Assembly: GCF_932276165.1 (NCBI RefSeq)
Contig: NC_063994.1
Location: 4,526,001-4,590,000, forward strand
DNA: 64,000 nt
Reading direction: 5' to 3'
Source of the DNA: Plutella xylostella
Lineage: Eukaryota > Arthropoda > Insecta > Lepidoptera > Plutellidae
The stretch's first letter is position 1. Every line of letters starts with the position of its first letter. This document shows, in pieces, positions 27,844 to 41,256 of this stretch. Made by a program: the position numbers and the translations under genes. A model generated the notes under the pieces. It was given only the letters and a program-made list of their open reading frames with translations. It was not told where the DNA came from and ran no database searches.

Positions 27844-29935
27844 TGATGTTCGATGGTGCGAAATTTGCTTACACGTTTGCCTCATTCGTTTCACTGAAAA
27901 TATAAGAGATGGCGCTAGTAGTATTTGACTAAATGTAAATATGAATGATAGTCTCGTTGGTATTTCAGGATACCTTACCTACTTTATACTGAAATTTCGA
28001 ACACCATGGTTAATCAACACTATAAAGTATGATCAAATAACCTTCATTAGCAAAGTGTAGGAGTGGATATGATATGTTATCTACTTACCTTCTAATTTAT
28101 AAAGATAAATACTAACCTAGCAAAAGAAACTACTGCAATTTTTAAATTACATAAGTAATCGAGTTATTTTTGTAGCCCTTGACATTATTCGCACCAATTG
28201 TGTTGTTATAGTAGTCATGCGATCTTGCTTTCCTAGGCTGAAATTATATTCGTTTATCAAGGTAAGTACCTAGATACCTATCTTCAACTGGTTTTTAATG
28301 ACACCTAGCTAAATAATATCAATAAACTAACAATTATACCTATACTTAACGATAATAAATGCAGTAATGCACCTCTGTAAAGGGAGTAGGGGAATAGATT
28401 TACTGGGTTAGTATAGTTTTTTACATTAAGTATTTTATTGATGAAGCATAGTACCTAATCCAAGATTATGGAGTTAATATGTTATAAGTACATACCTACA
28501 CACAGAGTTCATTAAGTTAATTTTGTGGTTGCAAAAACTATTTAATACCATTACTAACATAATTTTTAAGTTCATTGTTACTAACAAAATATGGATATTA
28601 TGGATCAATCCGAAATAAATGATTTATTATTATTATAAAAACTAAAGCCTCGCATGGTATCACACCTTTAGGACCTAGTAACTATTTGGATATTTTTTGA
28701 CCCTCTAATTATCTACCCTACTTACTCGTACACTGTATAATAAATTACTTGTAATGTAAACCGTCATTGAATAAAGCTAAACTGTGGTTAATCTCCTTCA
28801 TAAATCAATTGTTGATTTAATTTCGGACGCATCAGAATGCAATCTCAATCTCAAGTCAAGTCAATGATTGCTCATAATAGATTTAACTGCAATTCAAGTG
28901 CGCAGGGGCTGTTTAGTAATCAGGTTAATGAGTGCATTAAAATGTTTAAGTGTGTTCAAATTGCACTTTTAGTTTGCAAATCCGCCCAAATTAGTGGTGA
29001 AATTGAGCGTTTTATTATATTTTGAACTATCTTTGTTGGTGCACTTAGTACATATTGAATCCTTTTATAATATTTAGGTAGGTATTTGTTACTTATAATT
29101 ACCCACTTAATCAATTAGGTAGGTACAATAAATTATTAAGAGATGAGATTTTTAAGCCAACAAAATGTAAGTATTTACAATAGTTACAAACTTGACCAAA
29201 TCGAAAGTAGATATAAATCATTAAGTAGTGCATTGCAATGCAATGATTAATCATTTCGATTTGGGTAAAGTTACTTAGTACTGCAGTTTTTATCACCGAC
29301 ACGCTAAAAATCATTGCCGTTGGCTTCTTTTAAGATAAGTACTTACTTTTTTTTTCTTGGCAGAAATGTGGCCAGGCCCCAAGCGGGATGGTAAAGGTAA
29401 AAACAAACAGTAAGACGGCAGATGGCCATAGTCTACTGACCTGACCTCGCCCCGCTTGTACCTCCGGAGGTACTCGCGCCTTGTACCAGTGACATTGCAG
29501 ATTAACTCTCGCGAGGTGACTTCAATATGCAAAGTAGGATTGGGGTTAGGTAAAGAGGTTGTCTGCAAGTTTTTCATATGAAAAAATCTACTCAAGTATG
29601 AAATGATAACTGAAGCCCTACTCAACGAAAATTGGGCCAATCACAGAAGTGCAATTCATTGCATACTGAAGTTCGGCTTTGACTTTCGTATGGAATTCGA
29701 TTCCAGCTATTAGAATAAAGTACAAGCTTTTAGTTCTAATTTTAATCGGCTAGCGCGGTTAGCGGATAAACTTAAAAAATAATACCTGGGTGCTTATGAT
29801 GACACTCAGTTGCCCGAGCACAGGATTCGAAACCTCCGTTTACGTCGCGTATCGTCAAATGTCACTGTCAAAATGTAAGACAAATTTGTTAGTTCCAAAA
29901 GTGGCATTTGTTTTTTCCATGTTAGGTGGAATTTC
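27844..29935. other. intergenic, upstream of the tRNA genes
   Basis: AT-rich. No gene I can support. The ORF-sized stretch at 29311-29640 looks like chance or an old repeat. The first noncoding exon and promoter of torso-like should lie somewhere upstream of 27.3 kb but I cannot place them. Confidence 0.4.
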
Positions 29936-30029
29936 ACCAAACGCTAAACGTATTTAGTAGCCTGTCATAAGTCTGTCAGTTAGTACAAAATGTATTTAAA
30001 ATTTGATTTAAATACGTTTAGCGTTTGGT
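29936..30029. mobile_element. short hairpin MITE
   Basis: Arms 29936-29956 and 30009-30029 are perfect 21-bp inverted repeats (ACCAAACGCTAAACGTATTT). 94 bp in all. Confidence 0.7.
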
Positions 30030-31064
30030 AAAAGCGACCCTTCGTGTAGATTCGAAAATGGTATCGAATCCTATGCTCGCGCCTCAATGCAATTAAACTT
30101 ATTTTGAAATTAACCCATACCTACCGTACCACGCATGATAAGAACACTTCGAAAACCCCCATTCCAAACAAATTATCTACAAGAAGCTAAACACCGCACA
30201 ATGCTTAATAAAAGACTCTTTAGTAGTCTCTATCGCTGTCATACAAAGTCGTAAATAACTGAAATAACTATAGATAAATGCCCATCTATAGATAGATAAA
30301 GTTGCTTATTTCTGAAGTAGACGACTAAACATTTGCATTCTTGAACATAGCGTGTAGTTTTTACATTATCGTTTGTGAGACAAGGTAATAAAGTGGAGAT
30401 TGGGCTGACACGGTGTCCGTTTGTTGTCCTGCCTTGGCTAGACTATAAATAGTGATCCGTTTCGTTCCATACGCGTGCATCTGTGTGGTAGGGATAGCAA
30501 AAAAGATGCACTAATTCATAAAATTTACTATACCTAATTACTTAATTTAAAAAAAAAATGTGCACATAAAACATCCCGTAAACTTGAATTAAGCTCGGAA
30601 GGATGAAATCTTAATTAAATAAAACCTTTACAGGTAATATAATTAATAGCCAAAGTCATAAATCATTCACCTACGAAAGCATTTACTAAAAGAAAATCGT
30701 CAAAGTTGTGTCAAAACCCTAAATAGACTCTTCGACACAAGTTTGATAGATACTTTTAAGTTTTTTTGCACACCGTACTTAAATCCAACGGATATAACGC
30801 GAGACGATTTAACTCCTAATTACTGGACCTATTACATGCAGCACTTCAAAGGGAGATAACATCTAATTTATATTTAGTATTGTGTGCGGTAAACCTGTAA
30901 TAATTCAATTACTTAAGCGAATCGTAAAAAGTTAAATATTGTAATACTTAATTCGTTATTTTTAGATGATGTATCCATACAACTTTTTATTATTCTGAGC
31001 CCATACACACACAACCAGGGTTTTGTGGTTAGTACTTATACTGCAAATTGTTATTTTAATATTT

Positions 31065-31315
31065 TAGCTAAGCATAGCGATTGCTGCTTCGGCAGCAGTC
31101 GTTAAGCCTAGTCAGAGGCCTTCGGGCGGCTTGAAAACATCTGACAGTCGGGTTGCCCACTAACCCGACAACTCTCTCAGCTTGCACTTGCTTGTGTGTT
31201 GGGGTCCAAAAACCCGCACTAGGCCAGCGTGGTGGACTAGGCCTTAACCCTTCCTTCATTGGAAGGAGATCCGAGCCCCAGAAGTGGGGACGTAATGGGT
31301 CGTGATGATGATAGC
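31065..31315 (+). mobile_element. LINE 3' tail
   Basis: Has the common lepidopteran LINE 3' UTR words CCAGCGTGGTGGACTAGGCC, CCCCAGAAGTGGGGACGTA and a GATGATGAT end. Related pieces: 31540-31605 (minus) and 47835-47940 (plus). Confidence 0.65.
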
Positions 31316-31364
31316 TGTGTCTGTGTGTGTGTCTAAAAATAAGGTTTTGTTATTATTATAATGG

Positions 31365-31450
31365 AATAATACGCTTGCGCGTGCGCGCGCGCATGTACGA
31401 ACACGGCGCGACATCCTGCCGCGGCGCGGTGGACGGGCTCGGCAGAAACT
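31365..31450. other. GC/CpG-rich islet
   Basis: GCGCGTGCGCGCGCGCATG followed by CGGCGCGACATCCTGCCG and GGCGCGGTGGACGGGC in otherwise AT-rich DNA. It lies between two LINE-tail fragments, so it may be LINE-derived rather than a promoter island. Confidence 0.35.
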
Positions 31451-31605
31451 CTGTTTTAGTTTATTTTGTTTATTTATTATAAGACACAGGTTTGTTGGCA
31501 TTTTTCACCGCTACAAAAGCAGGGTTATATTTTGTAGAACATCACGAATTCACGACCCATCATGTCCCCACTGCTGGGGCACGGGTCTCATCTCATTCCA
31601 ATGAA

Positions 31606-33689
31606 GCAAGGATTTTGTACATTATTAAACCGACAGTTACTATGTTCATTTTATTGTACCTAATGCTTTTAAGAATACTAAGTGTCCCAGTCATAAGTTA
31701 TTTTTATTACAGCTAGATACAGTCAGCTTAATATGTATGCTAGTATACCATTTTGTTCCCTTTCATAGGTGGAAGATTAAATTTAATGTTTAATTTATTT
31801 TTTAGTTTTATAAATGCTCGAAGCACCGTTGTGGCTGTCGTGGCTGATGTAGCAACCTTTGATTTTATGTAGTGAACGCAACGATTATGTACTTAGTTAC
31901 TTACTTACTTACAATAAACATTTATATTACGGAACAATTATGCAACATAAATATAAGGAGGTAAGTACTTTTGAAAAAGTCAAAAACCTCCGCGATACAG
32001 TTGTAGCTTGTAGCCTTCCAGGCAGGATTCATTAACCTGCGCCCGCGCAGCCTGCGAGTCACGCACTTCCTGCCCGCAGAGGTTAACAACACCCAGCTCG
32101 GGCAATCCGGATTTATAAGTAATAAGACCATAAAAAATTTATAATTCTGTGTGAAAATTCGAGCAGCCATCTGAACTCAACCACAGATTAGGTACTAAAC
32201 TATAGCGCATGTAGAAGGTGTAAATACTGATTGCTACTTCAACCGAGAAAAAATGTTGCAGCGACACTCTCAAGATTGGAGTTTAGACCGTAGAGACATA
32301 ATAATATGCAATATGTAGGTAGGTATCTAAACTAAGTAGCTGGACATTGAAATCTAGCTTTGGGAGCTAAAAGAGACAAACAAGCACACCTAAATAGTTA
32401 TACATTCTTCCGCATTTTCATTATGCATTTTAAGTAGGTACCTCGATAAGTCGATATGTCGATATTATAAGTAATATGCATATTTCTCAAAATAAAAACA
32501 ATTAAGTTATTACAGGTACAGGATGATGTCAATTATTTTTACTTTATAAGGAAAATGCATTCAAATGCCTATGTAAAATACTTGCTGTTAATTATGCTCA
32601 ACTACTGGACAGATAGATATGTAGGTGAATAGGTAGTTGATCTGCCCACGTGGACTGCTTGGACTCCTGATAATAAGGAAATTGAGACTGACTGGAAAGC
32701 TAAGATACATTAATGATTTAAATGGGTGTATTAATTATAATTATTCAATTATACACTGATATTTATGCTACCTGGGTAGGTATTTGTATGATATTTACAT
32801 GTATTTACTTATGTATAATATGAAGGAAAAATTACAGGGATAGTTTATTGAATTAATTTTAACTGGTAAGTAATATACTTAACTACTAATATATCTAGCA
32901 AACTACAAAGTCAGTTTTTCCAAATGCATATTATTATATGGATGTAATTACTCTGAGCTATTTGATGGGTAAGCCTAATGAATGTAAGTCTACCACTGCC
33001 TCCTTAAGAAGGTACCTATTTATATAAATAAAAACGAGTAATTATATAAAAATATTATTGCATGCAAACAATCTGCTTTAGTTTTTTTATTTCAGTTTTT
33101 CACATAATTTAGCTTACCCATAAATAAAATGTGTTCATAGCCCGCTTTCCTTATCTTTGCCGAAACGGTTCCCATGGGAACTTAAAGCTCTAATAAGCAA
33201 TATTTGACTTGCCTGCATCTAGAGCAGGTGTAATCTCATGCGATAACTTGGTGTAAAAACTCTTGACGCCTTCGCCTGATAAAACGTTTGGCACGTCTTG
33301 TGTAAACTAAGATCCCGAGAACAGCCAATTTTTATAATGAAAAGGAGTCACTTAAAAAAGCTAAATAAAGCATTTATTGTTTTTTGCTGAACCTACCAAA
33401 CCCTTTATTATTTTATTTAAGCAAACGATTAGGTACCTATATACATAGTTTGTTGCGTATTTCTTTGTCAACGTTATTTGTTTGATCACAGTTAGAATGT
33501 GAATACGCTTACATTTTCGAAAACGATCAAAACTAGCTTTTGACCCACGGTGCATATAGTCATGTTATAAAAATCTAGAGAAGCTTTATATCCATTGAAG
33601 ATATTCTCACTAACTTCCTCTAATTGGCATGAGTTAAAGGGATCAAGAAGGGCTCCAGAGGGTCAATGTTCGCAAATTGTCGATATCCT
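31606..33689. other. intergenic stretch, no gene seen
   Basis: AT-rich. A small GC-rich patch at 32030-32110 could be an old coding or LINE remnant, but no domain is visible. Confidence 0.35.
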
Positions 33690-34230
33690 GATTATTGTTT
33701 CCACTGCAGGAGGGTTACTCTATACTGACGAAAAACGAACGAACGAGAGCTGTCGTGCAGTCGGCACGTTTGATACAAAGAGTCGTGGCTCGTGTGGCAG
33801 CGATGCGTCTAGCGAAAGTTAATAAATCGTTTTTAGGGTACTGTATTAGATTTTATAATAAGCTTCCAACAGAAGTTACTCAAATGCCAGAGAATAAGTT
33901 TAAGTGTTACATTAAAGAGAAACTCTGTAAAAAAGCTTATTATAAAATTGATGATTACTTAGAGGACGTTAATGCATGGCTGTGATAAATAGTTAGCTCT
34001 GCTCATATTGTTATAATAATTATTATTAAGCTTATAAGTATTGTATTGTATACTAACTAGTTTTAAGTCTTTTTTTTTAAAAGATGGCTCAGGAGTTTGT
34101 TGCCTCCGTTCTTCTCCTTAGACAGAAAGAGCCCCCCTTATCCGAACGGAGAGTAGTTTGTAAAAATTTACGTTCATCAGAAAATTTTATATTTTTACGA
34201 TGAATAAAAACATTTTGAGTTTGAGTTTGT
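33690..34230 (+). mobile_element. 5'-truncated copy of the CR1/Daphne-like LINE
   Basis: Plus strand. The frame at 33695-33985 encodes FLGYCIRFYNKLPTEVTQMP and ends YYKIDDYLEDVNAWL, then a 3' UTR with CTCAGGAGTTTGTTGCC and an end of TTGAGT hexamers. It matches the C-terminus and 3' UTR of the LINE at 2113-5690. Confidence 0.75.
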
Positions 34231-34551
34231 GCAAAAGCTTCGAAACTTAGCTTTTCGTCATATAGAGTGACCCCTCAAACGCGTGTTCGCTTGTTTGCAC
34301 CATTACTCACTTGAGAAGCAAATATTTAACACTTACCGTGTTGATGTGGGAAACAGATTGTCTGACTCATGTATGTCTGCTTTTGGGTATAATTTTCGAT
34401 GCTTAATTCATTAGAGCAATCTTGGAAGTTGGAAGTAGTGTCTCGAATAAAACGCACATAGGTATACTTGCATATTACATTAGAGCAATTCGGGAACTAG
34501 GACTAGGTAGTTATGTACATGTAGTAGCCTAGGTACTTCAAATAAATTAAC

Positions 34552-35089
34552 GTCCGAATGGCGTAGCCGTTATTGGCCCTGACTACTATGCTGAAGGTCC
34601 CGGTTCGATTCCCAGCCGGATATATTTTTTGTTTAAAGATGGATTAATTGTACTCGTTTCTTGGGTGTTAATATGTATGTATCTGTGTAGATTGAAGTGG
34701 AGACTTTTCAAAATTTTCTAAGCCTTTGTGGACAGAGTTACGCCACTCTGGCCTCATCTCAGCTAGTTCCTCCCAACTGTCCGGTGATATGCCACTAGCA
34801 AGTCTCGACTTCAAGACCTGAAAGACGTGAAACGCCACTCTCGGAAGACACGCCCTAAGCCCTCCTACAACTATACATACAACAGAATGGGACAGCTCTA
34901 CTGTGCTCAGTGTGACAGGGTGTTCAAGGCGAAGTTCGGACTTGCCAGCCACATAAGAGCACATAACAGAGTGTAGCATGAGTCGCTGTTGTCGGATACG
35001 ACATCATCATCATCATCTGTGTAGATATATCAACTGTCCTATAGCCATATTACAGGCTCTGCCTAGTTTAGGGTCGGATGGCCGTGTGG
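34552..35089 (+). mobile_element. tRNA-derived SINE split by a LINE insertion
   Basis: Head at 34552-34692 (GAATGGCGTAGCCGTTATTG, box B GGTTCGATTCCC) and tail at 35027-35089 (CAACTGTCCTATAGCCATAT, GGGTCGGATGGCCGTGTG). Tail type 2. Between them lies a LINE fragment flanked by the 12-bp repeat ATCTGTGTAGAT. Confidence 0.85.
34693..35014 (+). mobile_element. twin-primed (5'-inverted) LINE fragment
   Basis: 34810-34976 on the plus strand encodes the end of a LINE protein with a C2H2 finger (YCAQCDRVFKAKFGLASHIR, then AH) and a stop, followed by (CAT)n. The part that belongs upstream of it, with DSWEELAEMRPEWRNSVHKG, lies at 34693-34807 on the minus strand. The pieces share CTTCA at the join. The target duplication ATCTGTGTAGAT is at 34681-34692 and 35015-35026. 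Confidence 0.85.
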
Positions 35090-35092
35090 AAG

Positions 35093-35121
35093 ATGGTGAT
35101 GATGATGATGATGATGATGTT
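35093..35121 (+). repeat. (GAT)n microsatellite
   Basis: About nine GAT units directly after the SINE tail, a frequent 3' end of lepidopteran retroposons. Confidence 0.85.
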
Positions 35122-37548
35122 ATTTCCTGTTACGATTTTAACATTCAAGAATACCCAAAGGAACTGGGACCTACACCAGATTATTCTAGAAGAAAGTTAA
35201 CGAAATAACTTGGAATCTGAAGATACATTCTAGTTTATTGACATGACCTTAATAACGGTATCTGTGTTCTTAGGAGTCAAATGTCAATAAATGTGTTATT
35301 GTAGTAAAAGGGAAATACATATTTGATAGCATGAAATTTACCTAGTTATCGTAAACTGCCTAGTTTGCAATTTGGTAACTAAAATTACCGTAAATAATAT
35401 AACATACGCAGGTAATAATCTATGTATACTAAAACATCTTTCTAAGAATTAATTAATGCAATTGCAAACGCAACTCAATTTCTTTCTGCCCTTGACATTA
35501 TGTAAATTTCTCACCTTAAACTTATGGAAATAGGAGTCAAGTTAAAGTTTTATTTATTTACGTAACGTTACGCTAGACAACGGAACACCTCCACTGTCAT
35601 ATATAATACCTACTCATCATAAAACTAAGGGTAAAATAAGGAGATTTCGGAAATTGAACCCAAGGCCCAAGCTATACAAAGTCGTTTTCTTATCAAACTA
35701 TACTAACATGGAAAATAAAAGATTTGCATGGAAAATAAAAGTGTTCATATTTTAAACCTCCCATACAAAAATGCGCCTTCTCCTTTCGACCAAACTTCAT
35801 TGAATCAAGTATTCATTTGGCACTTTTAAATATCGATGTTTATTTTTAAAATATCGATGATGTCCCCTTTAAAGCAAACACAGTCATCCCGCTTAATCGC
35901 GGCGTATATAAATGACCTTTACAACGGCATATTGAGGAGACGAAGCAACCATGTCGCAATACCGTGGTCATGACATTTCATCTTGTATTGTCGGCTGGAA
36001 CTACGGGTGGTTTTGGTATGACAAGGTAGAGGGTAACCTACATAATCATTATTTATAGATGGGTACTCTTACGTTACGGGCATGAATAAAGCAACAACAG
36101 ATTGGTAAAATAAGACAATAACTGAACGATTAAGGCGCAAATAGGTGGCTGAAGACTAGAGGTCGCATCTCAACTCAACTCTACTGGTTTAGTTAGATTA
36201 ACGATATACGAACATAAGTAGAAAAACAAAGCAAATAACTTTCCGCATTTTGTTTACTGTCAAATCGTAGGCGTTATTATACGCAGAACTAGCGACATAC
36301 TATTGCAGACTACAGTCCTTCAACTCCTTCATGAATTTCATACAGGTTTTTACTGTAGGCCAACTAAAACAAACAGCGTTGTGTTCGTTACAGTACACAA
36401 TACAGCCTCCAAATTGCATTAAATCAAGTATAATTACAACAAGCGTCAAGATAAAACACATTAACAGCGATAGATAAAAGTTAACCTATAAAAATAATAA
36501 TTCTGTTAGTCATTCACAGCTCACCTTGTCTCATTTTCGTTGAAATTGTGATTTTGAAGATTAGCACATTTTGAGAGGGGCCTTGTTCTGAATAGCTTCG
36601 GAAACTGCATTCGGTTGCACAAGTCGTAGATAAATCCTCTAAAGGATTCCAAGATTTATTTATGTTATAAACCGCCTTTTAATTCATTAAGACGTTGATG
36701 GTCTATTCGTTTGAGAATATACAAAAGTTTTATGAAGTTGGCGGTAAGATAACAAGGAATGTGCCTTTATGATATTTGTAAATACATTAAAATTATTATA
36801 GGTTAATTAATTAAAAGTACTAGCTTTTCCACCCGAGCTTCTTGTTTCTCGTGGGAAGTCTGGGAAAGTAACCTAAGAGGCAGATTTTTTTTCTCATAAA
36901 AAGCTCCATTCGTTTATTTGTATCAATACAAACAAACAATAAAATCTGTCTTTCTTTTATAAAATTATGAAAGTATTTACTTTTTAAACAAATGATGTCA
37001 TAAGGTTCTTCCTATATTTTACAAAGTATAGTTTATATGGATAGGTACTTGCAAAGAAACCAATAGTGACGTTGCGACCCATCATCTGCAACACATACAA
37101 CCTCAAGTCGTCGGCGGCCTAATGCCACCTTAAAACAACCTGCCCCATTTATCTATTGTCATAGTTTAATAATGTTATCTAACATTAGGAACTGGTTCAA
37201 GTGCGTCCGCCGGTGACCTTGGTTGAGTTAGTATCGGAACATGGACGACGACCGGACGTGACAGACTGGCTTTGTTTATATAAACAATTGCAACAAGTGC
37301 AAGGCTAGACGGCCTAGTTTACATTTGTTTAAATTTTATGTTCTTAAATTTTCGGCGGTTGTAAGTTGTATCGGGCTATATTGCCCGATGTACGTAAAAT
37401 AGCGTACCTACTCTGGGGCAATATCGCCAAGTCAAAATAACATTTACGAAGTAATTAGGTAGATCGCGCAGTTAACTATGTCGGACACTGCTGGCAAAAG
37501 TGCAGAAATGCATACAAGATAATAAAATAATAATAAAAAAAAATTAAA
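35122..37548. other. intergenic stretch with one weak small-ORF candidate
   Basis: No clear gene. At 35905 TATATAAAT precedes, by about 45 nt, an ATG at 35951 (context GCAACCATGTCG) that opens a 35-codon ORF to 36058 with a possible donor AAG-GTAGAG inside. No similarity recognised; chance is likely. Confidence 0.2.
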
Positions 37549-37951
37549 AAACCGACTTCAAAAAACCAATACGAATCATTCAAGCCTAAACACGAAGTAG
37601 TATACCGTTGAGGAGTTCCCCTGACTGCCTTCCGTTTCCATCATCAGATCAGCTCAAGGTCACCATCATATTTTTTTGTTATAAGAACTATATTTACGTT
37701 CTTAATTTCATTAGAATCGGTTAATATGTGCCCAAAATGGAAATTCATACCCTGTTTTTACCCTTTTACCCACCCTTGGGGGTGAGATAAAATTCTGAAA
37801 AACAATGGGACCGCCTACGCCTGGGAGCTCAACCCAATACAACAAAAGAATAATTTCCAAAATCGGTTCATAAACGACGGAGTAATCGGTGAACATACAA
37901 AAAAAAAATATCCCGACGAATTGAGAACCTCCTCCTTTTTTGAAGTCGGTT
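37549..37951. mobile_element. AACCGACTTCAAAAAA-ended repeat element
   Basis: Starts AACCGACTTCAAAAAA and ends TTTTTTGAAGTCGGTT, perfectly inverted 16-bp ends. 403 bp with no ORF. This end pair is common in moth and butterfly genomes. Confidence 0.75.
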
Positions 37952-39844
37952 AAAAATAATACATTGCCTCTTCGTAAAATGTTATTTTGTAGACTTGATA
38001 AGGCATAAGCTAGGCATGTAGGTATTAGATGGGTACATGTAAGGTATTTCTTGCCTATCCAATTACAGTAAAATTATTCCACTATAGCAACAACCATTCC
38101 CACGCTTCGTGTGAGCGGATCTCTTTTATTTCTTTCAATTAATAGTAAATAAATACCTTAATTTTTCATTTATTTAATAGATTAATAGATAATGATATAA
38201 GTACTTCAATATGTGTAAAAGTACTTATACTAAACTATCTATATATTTTACAAATAAAAAAGATAATAATATAAAATACTTATAATAACATCCTGGCCTG
38301 GAAATATTCTACCCTTAATAAACAGGAGTTTATCAAAGGTAGAATATTTCTTTTAGTTCGCTGCCGTCGCCCGGGATGGTTCCGAGGAGGTTGGCAGCGT
38401 TCCCTCTCTGTATAGATAATTATTTTGAGGTAACTAAGTATTTTGTTTAACTAAATTAGGTACCTAATTACCGTTAAATGTGTTTTTATTACTGGTGCAA
38501 AGCCAGTGATAACCAAATATTACTGTTAGTCAAAATATGTAGACCAGTTACTTTGCGTTAACATTTTTTGTGTATGCATTTCGTATATACTTAATTTGAA
38601 TGGAGAGCGAGTGCAGGTTCCTCTAGCCAACTTGTGTAGCTTTGTGTGAGCTATGTTTCATTAAAATAAGTGCAGCTGTTTAAAAATGATCAGCTATTAT
38701 CGAGGGATTTGGTTTCAATAGAAAACTGCGATATGCCAGTTTTGCGATTTCCACTTAGTACCCATATAAAATGTAGTTGGTATAGTTAATATTAATATTT
38801 TATTTGATAAACGTAGTAATAAGTAACATCTACGACAGTTAATCTGCGTCGATGTAGGTAATACATAAAATAATGTACATACATACATAGAAGGTATTTT
38901 TAAATATCAGCTAGTCTATATTGCTTTAGAATGGAAATGCTGAGAAGCCCTGTGCAGTTCGATCTGTGTTGCAACGGCGAAAGGACAAGAAAACGATACC
39001 ATTTACGCGGGGCCCAATAATGTAAAACAGTGCTACCTTCAGTTTATTTTTATCACTTAAATGAAAAAGAACGCTAGATGCTAGATTAAGAAATATAATA
39101 AATATATAGAACGCTAGATTAAGAAATTAAATATACTATTTAGATAAATTTATCGTTTCTAAAATCGTCGAAATATAAGAGGCCCGTTTGGACAGCTACA
39201 AAATGAATGGGATGACAGTTAGTGACAAATCAAAATAATTAAAAATGTAAACAATAAGTAACTTTGGTGGATCAAAAGCTCTTTTTACTTTCGACCGTTA
39301 AATAATAAGCCAGATTAGGACTATTTTTATGTATTTCATCAAGTAAATCAAGATCTTCAAAATCAAACATCTAGTGACCTAGGTAATCTAGGCATATACT
39401 ATCTACTACTATCGCTGTCTCTCCTGTCTCGGGGCACAACTAATTTTGCAACAAGTGCAACAGCACCGTGGGTAAAATGTCATTATTATTATTTATTTTG
39501 TAGCTCACCAAAGAACGGTGTAAAAACAAAACTGAACTAGATCAGTCTGACATTGCTCCATGTGGTTCACAAGGCGGCGTGTAGTTGTGTACTAATGTGC
39601 ACGTTGGGAAAATGTGCTGTTTACACCTTGCGCTTGTTCTTTGTGTTTTTAATTAGAGTTATTAGACTTGCAGACATTTTTTTATGTTTTCAAGTAAATT
39701 TGTTGCTAGGTTGTTGTACTTCAGAAGACACTATTGCGTCTATAAATGAATATTTTCTCGTAAGTAATTTTATAAAAGGAGTATATGTAATTTTTCCTTC
39801 ATTTAACTATACCTAGGTGTTATTACATATTCATATTGACTTAT
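37952..39844. other. intergenic stretch
   Basis: Apart from the hairpin near 38325 I see no gene or clear element. The 87-codon ORF at 39553-39816 has no recognisable domain and is probably chance. Confidence 0.35.
38302..38349. repeat. short stable hairpin
   Basis: Arms of about 21 nt (AAATATTCTACCCTTAATAAA against TTTATCAAAGGTAGAATATTT) with two mismatches and a loop of about 6 nt. Too small a loop for a typical microRNA; probably a MITE relic. Confidence 0.45.
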
Positions 39845-40310
39845 CATAATCATCATCAGCCCGTAATCGTGCACTGCTGGTCATGCACCTCTCCCAAGGA
39901 CCGCCACAACACTAGGGCCAGGAAGCCCCGCCACCTGTCTAAAATGACCAGCTAGCTGGAGGGCGTCCCACGCCACGCTTTAGACATTTACATCATCATC
40001 ATCATCATCATCATCAGCCAATAATCATCCACTGCTGGACATAGGCCTCTCCCAAGGAGCGCCACAACACTCGGTCTTCGGCCTTCCTCATACAACCACT
40101 ACCCGCCACCCGCCTAAGGTTTTCAGTCCAGCGGGCAGGAGGGCGTCCCACGCTGCGTTTGCCTGTTCGTGGTCTCCACTCGAGAACTCGTCTACCCCAA
40201 CGGTTATCGGTTCTTCGGCAGATATGACCAGCCCACTGCCACTTCAGCTTGCATATTTTGACAGCTATGTCGGTAACCTTAGTCCTCTGACGGACTAACA
40301 TTTACATCGT
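39845..40310 (-). mobile_element. RTE-type LINE 3' end, with a partial tandem copy
   Basis: The minus frame 40014-40301 encodes KICKLKWQWAGHICRRTDNR and RKAEDRVLWRSLGEAYVQQW, the RTE ORF C-terminus, followed by (CAT)n on the plus strand at 39992-40017. Next to it (39845-39990) is a degraded second copy of the last about 140 bp. Confidence 0.75.
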
Positions 40311-41143
40311 AAAATCGTAATTTGTCCAAATTATTTCATTTAAATACATAAATATGTAACTCTTTCCTAGCAGACGGTATAGCTCGTGTATCGTGATAGG
40401 TATTCGTGATCCGACTATAGCCATTGTTACAGATTTTATTTGTGTATTGTAAATTGTCACAATGACTGATTTCAATCACGTTTTACGATCATTCATGTCC
40501 CGACAGAAAATTAAAAGTTATTGTTAATTGTCTGATCTTATCTTCGTTTAGTCGCTTATTTCGTATTTTTGCAGCCAACGATAGTCCGCTGCAGGACTAT
40601 TTTGGTTTACTTATAAAATTTTAGGTCTGTCATAAAACTGACGGGAATTTCTATACCGTTAGGTTAGTATAGGCACTCAATTTATATGTGTGTAATTTAA
40701 AAGTCGTTACACTAATATGTAGGTACCTACGTACTACGTACCTATTATCTATAAGTTTAAAATTGAATACTTCAAAGGCACTTAATTGTCATACACCTAA
40801 TAAAACCTCGACATCCATTTAAGGATATAGCCAAGCCAAGCCAAAATCGAGGTTACTAAATCAGTTCATTACAGGGACACGACGTAACATCGCCAAGAGG
40901 CATCGCCCGGCCATTGTAGACATTGACCGCTTTACATAATGCAATGTAACATTACATGTTACCGAAATATACTGTCACCTGTAGCTGTTACATGTTATAT
41001 TTGTTTAATAAGTACAGCTTGCCACAGAGACATCTGATCACCCCCGTTTGATATTTTGACATCTACACAACACAATTGAAAAATAAACCGCTTGGCGTTT
41101 ATGAAGAAATCAGCTTACACTAAGCTAAGACACTAACTGTACT

Positions 41144-41256
41144 ACCACAAAAACCTTTAAACACTGTTTAATAAGTGTTTAAAACAAAATTTGACAGATT
41201 TTGTATTGCGTTGACAGCGCTAAACACCTGTTAAATACTGTCTAAGTTTTTGTGGT
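41144..41256. mobile_element. MITE with ACCACAAAAAC ends
   Basis: ACCACAAAAACCTTTAAACA at the left and, inverted, TTAAATACTGTCTAAGTTTTTGTGGT at the right. 113 bp, no ORF. Confidence 0.6.

Noticed and set aside
29311..29640. A 109-aa protein gene
   Set aside because: Low-complexity composition, no domain or neighbouring exons; likely chance or an old repeat.
40014..40301. A host gene of 95 aa
   Set aside because: It is the C-terminus of an RTE-type LINE ORF ending in the usual VQQW tail and (CAT)n.
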